This document shows positions 44,049 to 57,685 of a stretch of 64,000 nucleotides of DNA, piece by piece. Position 1 is the first letter of the stretch. The number at the start of each line of letters is the position of its first letter. The stretch lies in contig NC_031768.1 in assembly GCF_001522545.3 (NCBI RefSeq), forward strand, positions 7,067,555-7,131,554, in the 5' to 3' direction. The notes under the pieces are model-generated. The model was not told where the DNA came from. It did no database searches and worked only from the letters and a program-made list of their open reading frames with translations. The stretch is from Parus major. Its lineage: Eukaryota; Chordata; Aves; Passeriformes; Paridae. The position numbers and the translations under genes were made by a program.

Positions 44049-46501
44049 TTATATATTTAAAATACATCGGTCCTGGTCAGTTCATGTCCCTTCCATGAGC
44101 TCCCTCTACTGGTGTCACGGAATTCTCTCAGGTTACAACTGTTCTGATTTTTCCCAAGTTTTTTTTGCATCATCCAGTCGTACCTTCAGCATGAATATAT
44201 TTGTGTGTTTACTTCAGTGGATTTTAACTTTTTTTTTTTATTATTTTTGTGGTTTTCACATGCTTATGCTGATAGTTGCAAAGCCTTGAGACTTCCAGAA
44301 CTTCTATCAGTATTCTAAAACTTTGTTGCTCTTATATCATACAAGGCTTTCAGTTTCTGCAAAGTCATCTTGTAAGTGCTTGAGCTATTGCTGAGCTTTT
44401 AGTCTGTTAATTCACTGAATTTTCTGGGATTTCTTATAACTGAGGTTGACTCTGCCTTTTTTTCAGCCTCAGCTTGACAAAAGTCTCATGATTTTCAGGT
44501 AAAATTCAATATCATGTATTAAATATATTGTATCACACAGAGTGACACAAGCCCTCTTTACACATCAAAATTACTCCTTAAAGAAAAGATTTTGTCTTGA
44601 AAAAAATAGTGAATTGAAGTCAAGTGTTAAAATACACCTGACTCATATTTCTGTTTGGTAAGCCAATAAAGTTCATCTTAATGGAGTAAAACTTTCAAAC
44701 ATATTTGCCAAGAAGAAATTCAAACTGGCACTTACTGATACAAAATTTCAATGAGAAATGCTGGCATCTGTAAGTGGGAGGTAGAAATACATGTTAAAGA
44801 CCATGCTGATTAAAAACACCTTGTAAAATAGAAAAGTTAATGTAAAAACATTACACTCCTCCCTCCGTGTCTCAGAAACTATTGATGCTGCTAAAAAGCT
44901 TCAGTGCCTCTGGATCTTTAATTTCACTGCCTTGTTACAAAGTACAGATAATTAGCCTTCTAAAGGGTTCTGCTGCTTCATGAGAATGACATATCCTTAT
45001 TTTCAGTTGCTGATCATACATTTTGTATATTCTACATTTGAGAAAGGGTTGAGAGGTTGACACGGGGGATTTTTTCCAATGAGGCCGTGAATTCCAGGTT
45101 TATGCTACTCTCAGTGAACCTGCACCATGGCTGCTGTATGATCTCTGTGATATTCTCTGAGTGATATTTAGCCCTGTATGTGGACCTGGCATCAGGAATA
45201 CTGCTGGGAAAAAAACCTACAGATGGATGCATATTGATGCAGTGAATAGCAGATGTGGTTTGGCAATATGGAGTTCTTTGCAATCTTCAGTGTGCTTTTC
45301 TTCTGGTCACCAGTCCCTTTTCTAGTTGTCAATGCTCTATCCACATGACAGTGTATTTTGCATGAGGGAGACCTTTGGGATTTATTTGGGAATTAAAGCT
45401 TCTGCACATGGCTTGTGACTCCCTGAGCAGAAGTTTGGCATTGCAGGTATGTAACAAAGCAGAAGTGATGCTGATATTCTCAATGGCTCACTGAAACAGC
45501 CCTGGGGATGTTGGCTGTCCAAATGCCCTGGAAATTCTGCCTTTTGGGGTTTTTTCCCCCCTTGATTCTTTGTGAGTAAAAAGAAAAGGTGTGAAGGCTG
45601 AGAATGTCATGTTACATTCAATATTCTTGCAAGTGCTTTATTAAACATGAGTTATGTGATTTCTATTGTTCCTGTTAACTCTTACTACTCTCTTCTTGCC
45701 CCATCAGGCTGTGAACATTTTTAGATACCAATCTGCCTTAGGTCCTTTTAGGAGAGGGAAAAGGAGGGCAGCAGCAGGCTGCTTTCATTTTATAGAAATG
45801 GCAGCCTAATTTCAGACTAAGGTCTATGAATATATCTGCATCTAAAGTGTTATGCTGCTCATTGTGGGAAGTTAGGTGTTCAGAAAGATGAGGGAGTAGA
45901 GGAAAATGGTATCAAATTTCAGAGCTGATGATACAGTTTGTGGATTGTCAGTGTTCTCAGGTGTCTGTGAGCTGTAAAATCACCTCTTGGCTGCTTAATT
46001 ATCCAGAGGAGAATGCCAACTGGCAATAGTGCTGTATGGAATATTTTTTTAAGTCTTCATTTAAAATTCAAATTGAATAACCTTTTTTTTATTACTGCAC
46101 TCATTAGTATAGAGTTGCACTTGTAATGCTTTTAAGAACACACTTAACCTAATATCAGAAGCTAATTGTTAAATTGCAGTGTCCATTTTGCAGGGCATTG
46201 ACTTTTCTTGCACACCTTGTTCAATGAGCAGTTTAAGCAATCAAGTAAATGTTTGGTATTGGTAATGCTTTAAGAGAACTGTTACATGACTGGAGGGACA
46301 TAAAATGGTTAACCTGTGGCAAACCATTTTCTATTAGATTACCCATTAAATACTGTTTTAGTGAGTAATGCACTGTACTTGTATCTAGAGTACTTTATAT
46401 AAGGTTTGTGTAAGGGAAATATATAGGGGGTTTTTTAAGCATTTTTATGAAATTGATTATAGTTACCAGTTTTAAGCATTTTTGCCTCTTTTTACCTGCA
46501 G

Positions 46502-46579
46502 TATGGATGGAGCAGACCTGTGTTTTGAAATTGTGAAGAGAGCAGATGCTGGATTTGTCTACAGCGAGGCTGTAGCCAG
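46502..46579 (+). CDS. CASK: CASK exon 4 (kinase domain, hinge to alpha-D/E)
   Basis: This 78-bp internal exon has a TGCAG acceptor and a GTATTT donor, which matches consensus less well than the other donors in this gene. The first T completes phenylalanine. Then come 25 codons from [13 protein letters not shown] to YSEAVA, and the exon ends with AG of a serine codon. By human numbering this is residues 94-118. It follows the hinge and forms the alpha-D region. The exon length is a multiple of three and begins and ends in the same phase, so its omission would keep the frame but delete 26 residues of the kinase fold. No change from human CASK is apparent to me. Confidence 0.97.
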
Positions 46580-48001
<1,422 letters not shown>

Positions 48002-48598
48002 TGAATTTCAATTTCTGTAGTTTAGAGAAGGGAGGAGCTATAGAAGAGAAATCTCTATTTGCTGAGTGTTTCTTTACTCTTACTGTGTAAGATTAAATCC
48101 CACCCTAATTCCATCAATACAGAACATTTAGGAGGTCTGTATTCACAAATTATGCATGCATTTGATTACAACTTGCTTTGAAAGTCAGTTTAATTTCTAG
48201 TTTTTGAATATTCATATGGAATCTGCTTGCATTTTTTTCTTGTTAGGAAAATGTGTATATAAATTAATTGCATAAATTAAACTAGAATTGGTAGTTTATT
48301 GGCATCAGTTTGAAAGCATAATGACAGCCTTCATTCACACTAAGATTTCATAGAGATGCACACACTTAAATGCTACAGTATTAGTAATATTATCTACTTC
48401 TTGGAGATAATCCAATAAACATTTATTATTATGAAAACTTCTTTAATATAAATAAGTTTGTGAGGAGAAATGCAGTGTTTAAGACCAGTGTGTGTACGTA
48501 TTGATTTTGATCTGGTAAACTTTGTACTGTTTCTATGGATATTTATGGATGTAGTTTATCCCAAAGTACTTTAATGTAACAGGCTGGGAGTTTTAACC

Positions 48599-48707
48599 CA
48601 CTTGACTCTCTTCAATTTGAATATGCATGTTCTTTGTTAATGTCATTGCCTAAAGTAGCTATTCCCACTGCTCCAAGAGTTTGGTTTCACCCTAAGAGAG
48701 TCAAGTG
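48599..48707. repeat. 14-bp perfect inverted repeat, 81-bp spacer
   Basis: CACTTGACTCTCTT at 48599-48612 is matched by its exact reverse complement AAGAGAGTCAAGTG at 48694-48707. Confidence 0.85.
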
Positions 48708-51700
48708 CTGTAGGAATTAAGGAAAATTCTAGCAAGCTCTTATGGTGCAGTTTGAGAAGTGACTCGGGTTTTAGTTAATAGAGAAGATTGAGAGTGTTTA
48801 CTGTGTTCAAACTCCTGCAGGTGACCTGTGAGGGGGAAGAGTACAGACATTATCTGGTGTTTTTTATAAGGAGTCATTTGGTCTTCTGTACCCAGACATT
48901 GCAGACCATTCCCAGCTTCCTACTCCTTTCCTTTTAAAATCAAAAAGGTTATTATGTAACACACTTTAAGTTTCATGTTTTAATAGTCATTTCTTAAAAC
49001 AGATTCTAAAAATGGGCTCTTAATTGCTGGTAGAATATCTCATCTTGTTCTGTATTGATGATTCTAGGTACTTTCAATTGTTTGGTTTTGATACCAAATG
49101 AATTTCAAAATTACCTCATCTTGATGTTGCTGTGTCTTCATGAAACCTCCATATGTCTTTCTTGGACAATATTCTTGAAAAAAAACACCAAGTTTTAGCT
49201 TCAAGGGCCTCTGAGGGAGGCCCATTTCACTAAGGGTAAAGTGGGAATTTATTTCAGTGCTTATCCTGCCTCTTAGAACCTCAGAATCACAGGGGTTTTT
49301 TTATATACCATCTTTATAAATGAACCTGCTCAAATTACATGGGTTAGGAAAAATGTCTAAGGTATCAGTCTAAAGCAGTGTAAAGCAAGTTTTGTTTTGG
49401 CAAAAGCAGTGCAGAGCTGTAGGGCTTGGGAGTAGAACACATTAAACTAACTGCAGTATCCAGGCTCTAGATGTCACTGTAGACATTGTTTTGAAAGGAA
49501 GTAGACTAAATGACCTCATTAGAAATTACCTGAATGGATGAAAGTACTTCAATAAAATCTGTAAGGCTGATACAGTCAGGCTACATTTTTCTCCCTTTTA
49601 GACTTTCTGTGAATGTTATTTCGAAATGTGAAATGCTTGGTTGTTTTCTGCTGCACAGGAAAATCAGCACCCTATCGCCCATGTAAGGTTTAGGTGTCTT
49701 TCAGCTGGTTTTGTGCTCCCTTAGCTCCTGTCTGATTAGAAAGTTAGGCAGTTTAAGGTAGACAGAATTCAAGTTTGCTGTTGTCTGTTGCCAAAAACTT
49801 CACCTGACTTTCCCAAGTGACTCCAGTCTGGGATAAACTCCCTGTGCCCCACATTCCCCTCTGATGACAGAATCAAAATGTGAAAGCCTTCACAAGATGG
49901 CCTGTACTTGTCCTAATTGCTCTGTGAGACCAGGTGTCTCTTGGTCCTGTGCACATCATTTGACCCCCTTCACCATTGCTTAAAGGCTTTATAATCAGTA
50001 ACAATTGCACGTTTGCTTCACCCTCAGTTAATGTGATCCTGCAGTGCTTGGCAGCTGGATATGGTAAGGAAAACAGAAGATGCAGGAAGGTAGAAAACTC
50101 AAGACAGCTGAGCATCAGAAATGCAAATGTCAAGAACTTTTTTCCTCACCACAATATTTGTTCCTGTTCAGCCAACCTACTGATAGAGGACTCAGCCATT
50201 CCTTTTATTCTGTCATAACCATGCTGTGTCAGGGATACCCAGTGGTCGCTGTTGAAAGTAGCAGCATTGAAAGGGAATCTTTTCCATTACCAAATGTTAT
50301 TACAGAGCAGTTTGTGTACAGAGAAATCTTTATGTAAGAGAACAACAAAAGGGAAGGGGGAGAGATGTGGGTCTGAAATGAGATTCTTGTCTTTTCTTGT
50401 AAAACTCTTGCCGCAATTTGAGTACCATTTGTCACTGGCTTTTTTTTGCAGAAACTTTCTCAGAATGGTTTTTATCAGTAAAACATCAAGAGGTTTTGCA
50501 ATCTTTTGTGAGCCTCTATTGTTATGTAGAACTTTCCATAGTTGCAAAAACCCTGTTACAAAAATACCTTTTAATATAACGGATGTAAGAATAATTTAAT
50601 CACATCAAGATCTTTAATTGCTGGGTTTTTTTCCTTAATTCATTCCAAGTACTCTAGCTTTGTTCTGATTTCCATGTAGTTTGAATATCTGTATGTGTTA
50701 CTGATTAGAAAACTGGTGTGCAGATGGGGTCAAGGTGAGCCTGTCAGCAAAATGCAGACTTCCAAAATTTTCATTATGGCTTTATCTTAGTAGGTATGAA
50801 TACTTGTTTCTTGTATGTGATAATCTAAATAGATAAGCCTGCTAAAGCAAAAATGCACGTATTCTGCCTTCTCTGTCGTTAAGATTAATGAATGTTCAGT
50901 AGTTCTGTGACTGGGAGTCAAAACCAGGAGTTTTTGCAAGGAATGGGACCAAGCATTATTCTCTGCACTGTGTGTCATATACACATCTTAGTTGGTCCAG
51001 GTGACCTGAGACTTGATCTGTGGATAGATTTGCATGGTGATTTTGCACTGTACAGAACTTAACCTGTGACACAAATTCTGAGAGCGCACTCACTTACCAC
51101 TTCTGTCTTTCATTGCCTGAGCTGCTTGTAGCTCAGCATTTCAGATTTTGCTGGTAGACTTCAATACTCTTACACTTCTGCTTTTAGGCATATCTAAAAA
51201 TGAGTAAAAGTAGTATATATGTATTTATGTGTGTTTATGTAACTTTATACTGACTATTTAAAAAATAGCCATGGTGGAATCTATTCTTTAAGATGATCTT
51301 CCTGTTTCAATCTTTGAATACCCAAAACAAGAAATCTGTTGCATGTTACTTTCCTTCCACTCTTTTCACTTTGAAACTTCTTTTATGCTTTCTGGGGACA
51401 TTCAGTAATAATTGGTTTTTTTTTTTTGTTTACTAGAACTTACTAGATCCTTGAGATCCAGTAGCAACGTCTTGGTGAGGATTTTGGTACATATTGAATT
51501 GTTGCAAAGTGATTAAGGCTGCAAAACCACTATCAGAGGTGCTGTTGAAGTGTCCTACCTAGCCACATTTTTTTCTGAGGAACACTTCCTCATTCAATGG
51601 ACAAGAAACTGCAAAAGCAAAACTTTCAGTATTTTTTCTCAGTGTTTCTTCAGGCAGTGCTCTTTTCTCCCTGTTTATTTTCATTCCTGTGCCTCTGCTT

Positions 51701-53213
51701 CCTGTCTCAAGGTCCCCATGCTTGTTTTGTCCAGCCTTTTTCCTATTGACCTGTTAGTATGTTCCAAAGCAGATTTTCTGAGAAGCATATTTATTCTGCT
51801 TGGCGTGTCTGGAGTTGAACATTTACAAACTTTTGGTCACTAAGTTTATATGTTTCAGTCATTTGCTCACACAAAAAACTCATGTCTTCTGATCAATGAG
51901 CAGGCTTCCCATGCAGCACATTTGAATGGCTTAACCAAAAATTTGAGAGATACTTGTGGTCTCTAACCTGCTTTGCAAACCAGGTGCTGTGCCTGTTTGC
52001 CTTATGATTTTGTGTTCACTGCAGTAGAAGTGAATTGTTTTATTGTTTTTATTAAACAACTCATGTGTCACCTGCTAACTTCTGATTTTGGCACCAGCAT
52101 GTCTAAGCAATGCAAGAAGTTTGCCACATGAGCTGTGTTTTGCTGTAGTGTTTTTCTTACTCTCTCTCATCCCTCATGCCTTTAAATTTTGGGGGATTTT
52201 TCCTCCATTAACTTTTCTGTCAAATGCTAGACCAGTGCAGGACTCAATTTGTAGTTTCTCAAATTGCCTGTACTGCACAAAAGTTTTTTCACTATTTGAA
52301 GCAAGAAAAGCTTTGATGCATATAAGAACTTTAAAGGACATCATCTTGGGCAGATTATCTAGGAAAAAAATCAGGCATATGTCATGTTTTGAGGCTATGT
52401 AGAAGTGTTGGAGAGGGATCTTGCTCACAGTCTGTCCCAAAGTTATATTTGATTAATAGTTCTCAAAGTTTCATTCATTTTCTTGCCTTTTTGATAAGCA
52501 ATGGGGAACAAGTGATTGTGACTAGGAAAGTGTAGAAGGAATGACTTCAACCTATGCTGGCCTCAAAAACTGTGTTTAGAGAAACAACCCCAGGCAGGCA
52601 TTGTGCTGAGATAGCTGCAGCTACATTCCCTATAATGTACTTCAGGAAAGGACAGAAGTGGTTTGGTTTGAGTTTGTGTCTGTGCATATTAGAAGAGCAC
52701 TTTGCACACACACTTGCAGCTGATGATCTAAAACCATTCCTGCCAGCAGCACTTTGCCATCTGCAAAACTTGGACTGCTCAGTTCTGTCCTGCTGCAGTT
52801 ACTTGGCCACTGGATGTGTAGCACAGTTATGGTTCAGCCATCCCAAGGAAAGTGTCTGTGCTTTGTTCAGTATTCTTGTAAAGGAAGCCTGTGTCCAGAA
52901 CATCTACTGATAGCAAGAGAGAAATGGGTCCTCAACTTCAGTATAGATTTTGGCTTCTTCCTTGACTTTTTTAGGTAAAAGGAGCTGTCCATAGGTCAAA
53001 TGTAAAATGTCTTTTGTATTACGTGGATGAATGGGTATTACACTGTTCACTGTACAAACTCCTTGGATTAGTTTGGGTAAACACATTGGATTTATTATGG
53101 CTAATGTTGGTGTAGCAAGCAAGAATATTTGACAAGAAAATACAGAATGTTACCATTTTATTTAAATATCTACCATTTTATAGCAAAGCCTGCCTAAAGG
53201 TAGTTAGAATTTG

Positions 53214-53219
53214 TTTATT
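53214..53219 (-). promoter_or_regulatory. GPR82: Candidate GPR82 polyadenylation signals
   Basis: On the minus strand an AATAAA hexamer lies 12 bp past the GPR82 stop codon. Further AATAAA copies lie at 53157-53162 and 53091-53096. Any of these could end the transcript and would give a very short 3' UTR. Usage cannot be judged from sequence, and such hexamers arise by chance in AT-rich DNA. Confidence 0.35.
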
Positions 53220-53231
53220 ATTATTTACAGT

Positions 53232-54275
53232 CTATGAAAATCTTTCCATATGCCTTCCCATTTCAGTGAAAGTATCATCGTTACCTTTTTGATGTTCTGG
53301 TGTGGATTTTGTAAACAGGCCATAAAGACTTTTCTTAAATGTTTTATCCAACAGAAGGGTTATAACTGGATCTAAACTGCTTTTAGCAGCAGCAAGACAA
53401 GTAAGGAAATTTTTAATTTCCACTAGATAGTTTAACCTTGGACAGTCATTACCTGTAAGCAGTGCATAGAAAATGGGCCTAAAAATATGGTGTGGAAGAA
53501 AGCAGACAGTTAATATCATCTGGATGACAAGAATGTTTCTTTTCACTCTTCTGTAAATTAGATGTTTTTCTCCAATACAGGTATTTTTTTGTATTCTGCT
53601 CAGATGTCTGGTAAGAGAATAGTACGACCACAAAACGGTCATAAAAGACAGAAAGAAGCACACAGTGGCAAGGGAACCTGCAATCATTGCAGGACGTTCA
53701 CCAGCTTCTACCCTGATGTTGTAGCACGTGGAGAACTCCGCGGGAGCCCTCTCCTGGACGTTGTACGTGATGGCTGTGACCGTTATGCACATCACAATCA
53801 GCCAGATAACCACACACAAATATTTAGCGAATTTTGGCCGCCGGAACTTGTGCAGCAGGCGCCCGTGGAGGTTTCCTGGGAGAGCTGGGGACTGTTGTGT
53901 GCCGCTGTTCCTCTTCAGGGTGGCGTACTGGCTGAGGGCGATGGAGCACAGGATGGCGATGGTCACGTACATGCTGACGTGCATCACCAGCGTCCCCAGG
54001 TGATGGGCGATCCTGCACGCCACCGAGCCGTAGGGCCAGCGGTGCCCGTCCGCAAAGTAGGCAGCCAGGAAGGGCATGGTGCTGCAAACCAGCAGATTTG
54101 CAGCCACGAGGTTGGCCAGGTAAATGTACTGTGTCCTTCGGGTGGGCGCTTTCCGTGAAAATATCCAGGCGGCCAGAATGTTCCCAAAGATTCCAGGGGG
54201 AAGGAGGCAGGAGTAGATGATGGGGAGAGCTACGGTGGTAGCTGGCGATGGCTGAAGACACGATGAATTGTTCAT
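53232..54275 (-). CDS. GPR82: GPR82, orphan class-A G-protein-coupled receptor
   Basis: This intact single-exon gene encodes 347 aa (human about 336). The start is secure: the ATG at 54275-54273 is directly preceded by an in-frame TAA, and the N-terminus MNNSSCLQPS resembles human GPR82. Two overlapping N-glycosylation sequons lie at N2 and N3. Seven hydrophobic segments are seen at about residues 16-40, 50-74, 86-110, 150-172, 196-220, 245-270 and 283-309. The conserved disulphide pair would be C87 and C184. TM6 has CFLPHH (258-263), and TM7 ends in DPVIT (302-306) instead of NPxxY, as in its family. Odd features are SQY at 115-117 in place of DRY, P26-P27 inside TM1, and strong CpG enrichment in the 5' half. 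GPR82 is a plasma-membrane orphan receptor of the P2Y12/GPR34-like group; its ligand is not established. It lies antisense inside CASK intron 5, about 7 kb downstream of GPR34 in its own orientation. Confidence 0.96.
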   Translation of the reverse strand: MNNSSCLQPSPATTVALPIIYSCLLPPGIFGNILAAWIFSRKAPTRRTQYIYLANLVAANLLVCSTMPFLAAYFADGHRWPYGSVACRIAHHLGTLVMHVSMYVTIAILCSIALSQYATLKRNSGTQQSPALPGNLHGRLLHKFRRPKFAKYLCVVIWLIVMCITVTAITYNVQERAPAEFSTCYNIRVEAGERPAMIAGSLATVCFFLSFMTVLWSYYSLTRHLSRIQKNTCIGEKHLIYRRVKRNILVIQMILTVCFLPHHIFRPIFYALLTGNDCPRLNYLVEIKNFLTCLAAAKSSLDPVITLLLDKTFKKSLYGLFTKSTPEHQKGNDDTFTEMGRHMERFS

Positions 54276-54304
54276 TTAAGGCAGTGTTTCTTGAGTGCTC
54301 AGAG

Positions 54305-54322
54305 CTGAAACGCAGTTTAAAA
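54305..54322 (-). promoter_or_regulatory. GPR82: Candidate 3' splice site in the GPR82 5' UTR
   Basis: Reading the minus strand, a TGCGTTTCAG acceptor-like sequence ends at 54305, giving 29 nt of untranslated exon before the ATG at 54275. An untranslated upstream exon would fit related receptors. The pyrimidine tract is weak, so this is tentative. Confidence 0.3.
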
Positions 54323-55042
54323 ATTAATATTTCTGTAATGTGCATCTAACATCTCTTTGCTCTTATCTCAGCTGTTTCTTTGTCTCCCCAACTTTCCAGT
54401 GTACCTTGGATGCTGTTACCTTAAGTTTACATGAGGTTACACTTTGGGCATTCTCTTCCACTGAAATTTCATGAAGAGAAGTTAAACCTCAAAGCTTTTA
54501 TGTGCATAGAATCTAATGAAATAAATTAGGAAGCTGAAGGTTCAAGCTAAGGTCTGGCAATATCTTCTGTGATCTTGGTTTATTTCTCAGTCTTCTGGAA
54601 CATCTGTAACCTAATTTGGAAACCACTTACAGACCATTTAAAATTAAATAAGCAAATTAAGCGCAAAGAATTACTTTAATTCCAGAAATGCAGAAGAGTG
54701 TCTGTACCTCCATTTAACTACAAATTGGTCTGTATGCTGCAAGAATCTTGCTGTTTATTTATTCTCACTGTATTTATTCTGTGCTCATGTCTGTATATGG
54801 TGTTACTTTATCACAGCTCTAATGTCAGATGTACAACTCAGCAATACTTAGCAACTCAGTCTATGTTTTTTAGCATATAAAATGGTTGTTAAAAACTGCA
54901 GTATATTAATTTTTTCCAAGTTAGTTTTTCAGTCTTTTCTCAATTTCCAAACTGAAAATAAGAAATGAAAGGTCTGTGCAATGACTCTGTAAAAACTGAC
55001 ATTTCAGCTTACAAGCCTGTAGTGGAGATTTGTTACTGCTGT

Positions 55043-55062
55043 ATGCATACATATGCATACAT
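55043..55062. repeat. 10-bp tandem duplication
   Basis: The unit atgcatacat occurs twice in direct succession. The unit contains the palindrome atgcat. Confidence 0.85.
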
Positions 55063-57375
55063 ATTTAAGTGGAGTGTATCGTAGTTAGCTTTTTTTTTCA
55101 TATCAAATCAAATGGAAAAAAATACGATTTCAAACACAGATTGATAATATTCTTGTTTAAAAAACTGTAAGCAAATGAACTCAGATGCTAAAGAGGATTC
55201 AGTGTAGGAATGATAAAAAGCCCAGACACCAAGCAAAAAAACTGTGCTGTATGTGGTGTTTGACAAACTTGCAAATTAAACTAAATTTCACAACTCTTGC
55301 ATTTTAGCGTACACTAAGTTCCATATGTATTGTTGAATCAAAACATATTAAATTATTTTATTATAATGAGTTAAATTAATGAAGTTGCTGCTGAATTTAC
55401 TCAGTTTAGCAGTCTAATGAAAATTTTGTATCATTGACCAAATTTCATCAGGTAAAAAAAAGAAGTTGTAATTTTAAGCTTACCTATACAAGCTGCAGGC
55501 ACCTTCCTTTGCTGAGAGGAAATATTTCTGTCTGGTGTCTGTTTTATCTCCACTGCTGCAGTGAAAATGATGGCACTGGAATCTGGAGAGAACAGTTAAA
55601 AATTTATCTCTGATATAAGTAGGTTTTCAGAGTGTACAGTTTCCTCTTACAGTGTCAGGAGGCAGGTAGGCATTTAAAGTTCAGAAAAGGTGATGTCTGT
55701 ACAAAAAAATTAAGTCAGGATCAGCTCCATTTAGGAAAAAAAAAAGAGATAGAATAGAAGAGCAGCTGTAACAGTCCTTAGGTACAGCACAGAAGCACCT
55801 TGCAATCCTTTATATAGTGCTTCCCTCTTTGGAGGGGTGGAGGGGTTCTCTTTAGGACTGCCCACTTTCCATCCTGCTGCTATTTTATGCTTTAAAACTT
55901 GTCTTTTCAGTGATATTTAACAGCTCTTGAGCTCCACAAGCCATCACCAAAGCCCATGTGCAGTAGTGCTGTGTCCATGTCTGTCCTCACATGAGTGACC
56001 AGATGGACACATCTCTTCTGTCTGCTCAGGTGTTGGGTTGTGTGGAAGCAATTTACAGCTGATGCATCCAAGGGTTCCAGCAGGGAAAATGGACTCAGTG
56101 TCCAAGAAATGCATTTTACACAAATCAGCCAGAGTTACACACAGGACAGTTTCCTTCCTCCACAGCATAGGAATGATCACAGGTCAAACTCTGTTTAGCT
56201 CTGCAGAAGTTGAGACTTTTGGGTTTTCTGCTTTCTTATACATCTGTGGTTGTAAGATAAGGCTTTTCAACACCTATAAATAAGTTCCTTTATGAGAACA
56301 GAAGTCTGGTAAGGTTCTTGTTTTGCTGGTTTGGCTTTGTTTAAACATGGACTATGAGAATTCATCTCATGACCTGTTATCATTGTTCAGTCTCATTATT
56401 ACTAATTTTTCTACTAAAATAATGGACATGTAAGCTGGCTTCCTATTCTGAATTCATAGCCAAACTCATTTGCAATTACATTTATTTGCTGTGGAATATT
56501 AGTAATTAGGCTGTAAAGCTGTAATTAGTTTTCATGTACTTTAATTCTAGTTCTTGTTAAATTTAATTATACCTTGTTTTCCACTTTTGCATGTATAGTT
56601 ATATTAAAAATCATTCTAACAGAGAGTCTTTTGTATTTATTACATGTTTAATAGTTACTTAATTAATGTTAGAATTCCTTGTTACTGTGGTGTTCCACTG
56701 AGGTTTAGATACAAGAATGCATATCCTGTAAAGTTACTGAGAGTGGTGTGAACAATTCCAGTTAGCAGGTTTTTTTTTTTTAATTACTATTATTATTTGG
56801 TTGGTTATTGACAGTTGCCTGTAATATTTATAATTTAATGATAATAACTCATGCTGTAAGAGATAACTGCAACATTTTTTTTCTACATTATTGTATGATA
56901 ATAGATTTTTGTAATGAATTAGAGTCTATTAGACTTTATTTTGGAATGGATTACTGAGAACAATAGCAATGTAATGAGGTATTACAAGTTTTTAAAAATG
57001 CCACCTGTCCCAGGAATACAGTCACAGTGGGTTCTAAGCTGTAGCAAGCGCTTTCCTTATTCTTTTAGTAGTCTATTTCCATTCATCTAACTTAAAAATG
57101 GTGTTTTATCTAAAATGTATTTGAAGATACTCAAATAGAACACATACATTTTTATATGCCATTCACCCTTAAGTTCTTCATAATTTTTTTTTATGTGCAT
57201 CATTCACCTCAGTGATTTATATTTTCTCTGTTCTCAAAACATGTTCACTCTTAATTTATACATGTACTAGATTTTATATTGCCAATAAGGCAGCATATGT
57301 TGCATTTCATCATTATATGGAGACACCTTGTTTTCTGGCCCTAAAAACAGAAAACCCAGGAAATTCTCAGTGGTG

Positions 57376-57432
57376 AAATTCCTCGACTTCAGCAAGGCTT
57401 TGACACTCTCTCTCACAGCCTTTTATGTGCTG
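57376..57432 (+). mobile_element. CR1 ORF2 reverse-transcriptase fragment
   Basis: The sequence cctcgacttcagcaaggctt, then tgacactctctctcacagcc, matches the CR1 reverse-transcriptase stretch that encodes LDFSKAFDTLSHSL, with one base missing in the run after the lysine codon. Nothing upstream or downstream is clearly CR1, so only a short core can be called. Confidence 0.6.
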
Positions 57433-57685
57433 TCAGAGCATCAAACTAAAGCTTCCATTTGTGAACTTCCAGTTCTGGAATAATGTGATTCTTACTTGTT
57501 TTTCAGTGATATAAGTTGCACTCCTCCTTTATGGTTTCATTGACCAGTGTTGTAAGGGAAGTGATTCCATTAAATGTTTCCATGTTGTGTTATCAAAATA
57601 ATTACTATTTATCTGCCCTCAGAAACACCAGTTTTCAAGGTAAAACCATAATTACTTATATTTTCAGTGCAAAAATGAAAGTTGA

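Noticed and set aside
43985..44060. The TA and TACA repeats considered as a structured array such as a CRISPR
   Set aside because: It is a simple dinucleotide microsatellite in AT-rich intronic DNA with no spacers.
53562..54158. A 198-codon open frame on the + strand opposite GPR82
   Set aside because: It is antisense to intact GPR82 coding sequence. Its length is explained by the GC-rich codons of the sense gene, and it has no recognisable protein features.
53824..54345. A 173-codon minus-strand open frame overlapping GPR82 in another frame
   Set aside because: It is a shadow frame of GPR82, starting in the 5' UTR and lacking membrane-protein character.
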